The notes beneath the pieces were generated by a model. The model ran no database searches. It saw only the letters and a list, made by a program, of their open reading frames with translations, and was not told the DNA's origin. A DNA stretch of 6,891 nucleotides, taken from the NCBI GenBank assembly GCA_030430875.1, contig JAUIKI010000078.1, positions 1 through 6,891 on the forward strand, in the 5' to 3' direction. A program made the position numbers and the translations under genes. Positions 5,855-6,891 of the stretch are shown here, in pieces. The stretch comes from Gammaproteobacteria bacterium. Lineage in GTDB: Bacteria; Pseudomonadota; Gammaproteobacteria; Pseudomonadales; JAUIKI01. Position 1 is the stretch's first letter, and the number at the start of each line of letters is the position of its first letter.

Positions 5855-6616
5855 TTATTTTTGATCCGCTTGGTCAAGCGTTTTCTGGATAATGTCTATT
5901 GGTCGATCCCCCATGATCAAATTATTATGACCTATCTCGGGCACACAAATATCATTTGCACGACCTAAGACCGTTGAGCGTGACGGAATGACCATCTCAT
6001 CAAATTTAGCATGCACACATTGTATGTTTTCCATTTTAGAATAGTTTGCTGATAAGGTTTTTAACAAACTTGATCCAGGCCTCATTTGCCAAAATGATTT
6101 GACAAAAAACACCGGCAGTACAATCAGCGCATAATAGTATTGAATACATACCGCCAACAGTATTGTCACAGCCAACGCTGCTAATAGTCCAATATTACCC
6201 CAGTGATTTCCTCGAAACGGACAAGCAACAGCCAATAATTTATCAATACGTTTATCACCATTGAACAAGGCTTGAAGCCCAATTAATCCACCCAACGAAT
6301 GGGAGACAATAATGACTTTATTTAAATCATGTTGCTCTAAATAAGTTGATAGTTGCTGAGCCTTTTTTCTCACATCACCCAACTGAAACCCCAAGGGTAA
6401 AATATGGGTTGGATAGCCAGCAGCATTTAATTTTATTTGTAATTTTCGCAAAGACAAAGATCGCCCCATCCAACCAGGGACTAAAATTACAGTTTGCTTA
6501 ATACCTGTCGTCAACGGTTTAATGTGATAAAAAGCACCAATAATCGACTGCAATGTATAAAGATTTAAATAAAATATTTCCCTGATTATTCCTGTAATTA
6601 AATTACCCATATTCAT
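5855..6616 (-). CDS. Putative membrane-associated alpha/beta hydrolase
   Basis: A 253-residue alpha/beta-hydrolase-fold protein, likely an esterase or lipase-like enzyme; the substrate cannot be read from sequence. The core begins with the strand and oxyanion-type loop VILVPGWMG (43-51), followed by the nucleophile elbow VSHSLGG with Ser107 (the usual first Gly of GxSxG is Ser here). ACPFRGNHWG (131-140) corresponds to the loop after the next strand. The acid is probably Asp206 (KFDEMVIP) and the base His230 (EIGHNNL), completing the triad in the right order and spacing. Residues 141-174 are strongly hydrophobic, long enough for a membrane hairpin or a lipid-facing lid, and the first about 30 residues form a hydrophobic or amphipathic segment; no clear cleavable signal peptide is seen. 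It may sit at the inner membrane. The start is uncertain: no strong ribosome site precedes ATG 6616, and ATG 6610 (third codon) is an alternative. Confidence 0.8.
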   Translation of the reverse strand: MNMGNLITGIIREIFYLNLYTLQSIIGAFYHIKPLTTGIKQTVILVPGWMGRSLSLRKLQIKLNAAGYPTHILPLGFQLGDVRKKAQQLSTYLEQHDLNKVIIVSHSLGGLIGLQALFNGDKRIDKLLAVACPFRGNHWGNIGLLAALAVTILLAVCIQYYYALIVLPVFFVKSFWQMRPGSSLLKTLSANYSKMENIQCVHAKFDEMVIPSRSTVLGRANDICVPEIGHNNLIMGDRPIDIIQKTLDQADQK

Positions 6617-6891
6617 TTATTCTTAGTTATTATTTGTTATATTTTCACAGAGTCTAATACGATAGATTAAGTAATGCTATTAAATAGTATCACAGCAACA
6701 AACCTCGTGATGACGTTATTGCAAACACTCTCAGATTTATCAATAGGCAATTTGGACCTTCTTTAGCCAAACTACTTGCCACTCACACCAATTCAAACAA
6801 CTAGCGGATTCTTTGATAAAACAGTCATCAGCAACATTTTTTGTCTATTTTTTATAGGGATTAAAAGAAAATTAAAGAAATTAAACCTTTT
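6617..6891. other. Right-end region without a convincing gene
   Basis: 275 AT-rich bases upstream of the hydrolase. They should hold its promoter, but no well-spaced -35/-10 pair is visible; TATAAC in the TTTTC-rich stretch near 6635-6650 (- strand) is a possible -10. A near-palindrome ATGCTATTAAATAGTAT (6674-6690, one mismatched pair) is present. A start-less open stretch on the + strand (6688-6801) may be a gene relic. Nothing else is recognised. Confidence 0.5.

Overview
The window reads as chromosomal DNA of a moderately AT-rich gammaproteobacterium. The evidence is the order dnaK, dnaJ, dapB on one strand, a DnaK with the E. coli-like length and EEV-type acidic tail, and a YaiI/YqxD-family gene. 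The AT-rich coding style and small secreted Cys peptides would fit a Legionellales-type host-associated lineage. That placement is inference; nothing here proves a genus.

Left half, + strand (24-4108): an ordinary, intact core block. dnaK (Hsp70) is followed by a good intrinsic terminator and a second perfect hairpin. Then come dnaJ (Hsp40 partner of DnaK) and, 10 bases after its stop, dapB (dihydrodipicolinate reductase, lysine/meso-diaminopimelate pathway). dnaJ and dapB look co-transcribed. The DnaK and DnaJ products work together as a chaperone pair; dapB is a metabolic passenger.

Middle (4109-5145): accessory-looking and the most interesting part. A large hairpin lies between dapB and two convergent (- strand) tandem genes for small secreted cysteine-containing peptides. 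The two genes share a 101-base block that is identical base for base and covers the leader, ribosome binding site and signal peptide. Their mature parts have diverged strongly, keeping an FPSGSV-x-KAKC start and four alignable cysteines. No known family was recognised. Upstream of them is about 330 bases of non-coding DNA holding a 30-codon open frame that may be part of a dispersed repeat.

Right half, - strand (5146-6616): a YaiI/YqxD (DUF188) protein whose upstream region carries an 11-base direct repeat at 21-base spacing (candidate operator), and a putative membrane-associated alpha/beta hydrolase with a Ser-Asp-His triad. The last 275 bases hold no convincing gene, only a start-less 38-codon open frame that may be a gene relic.
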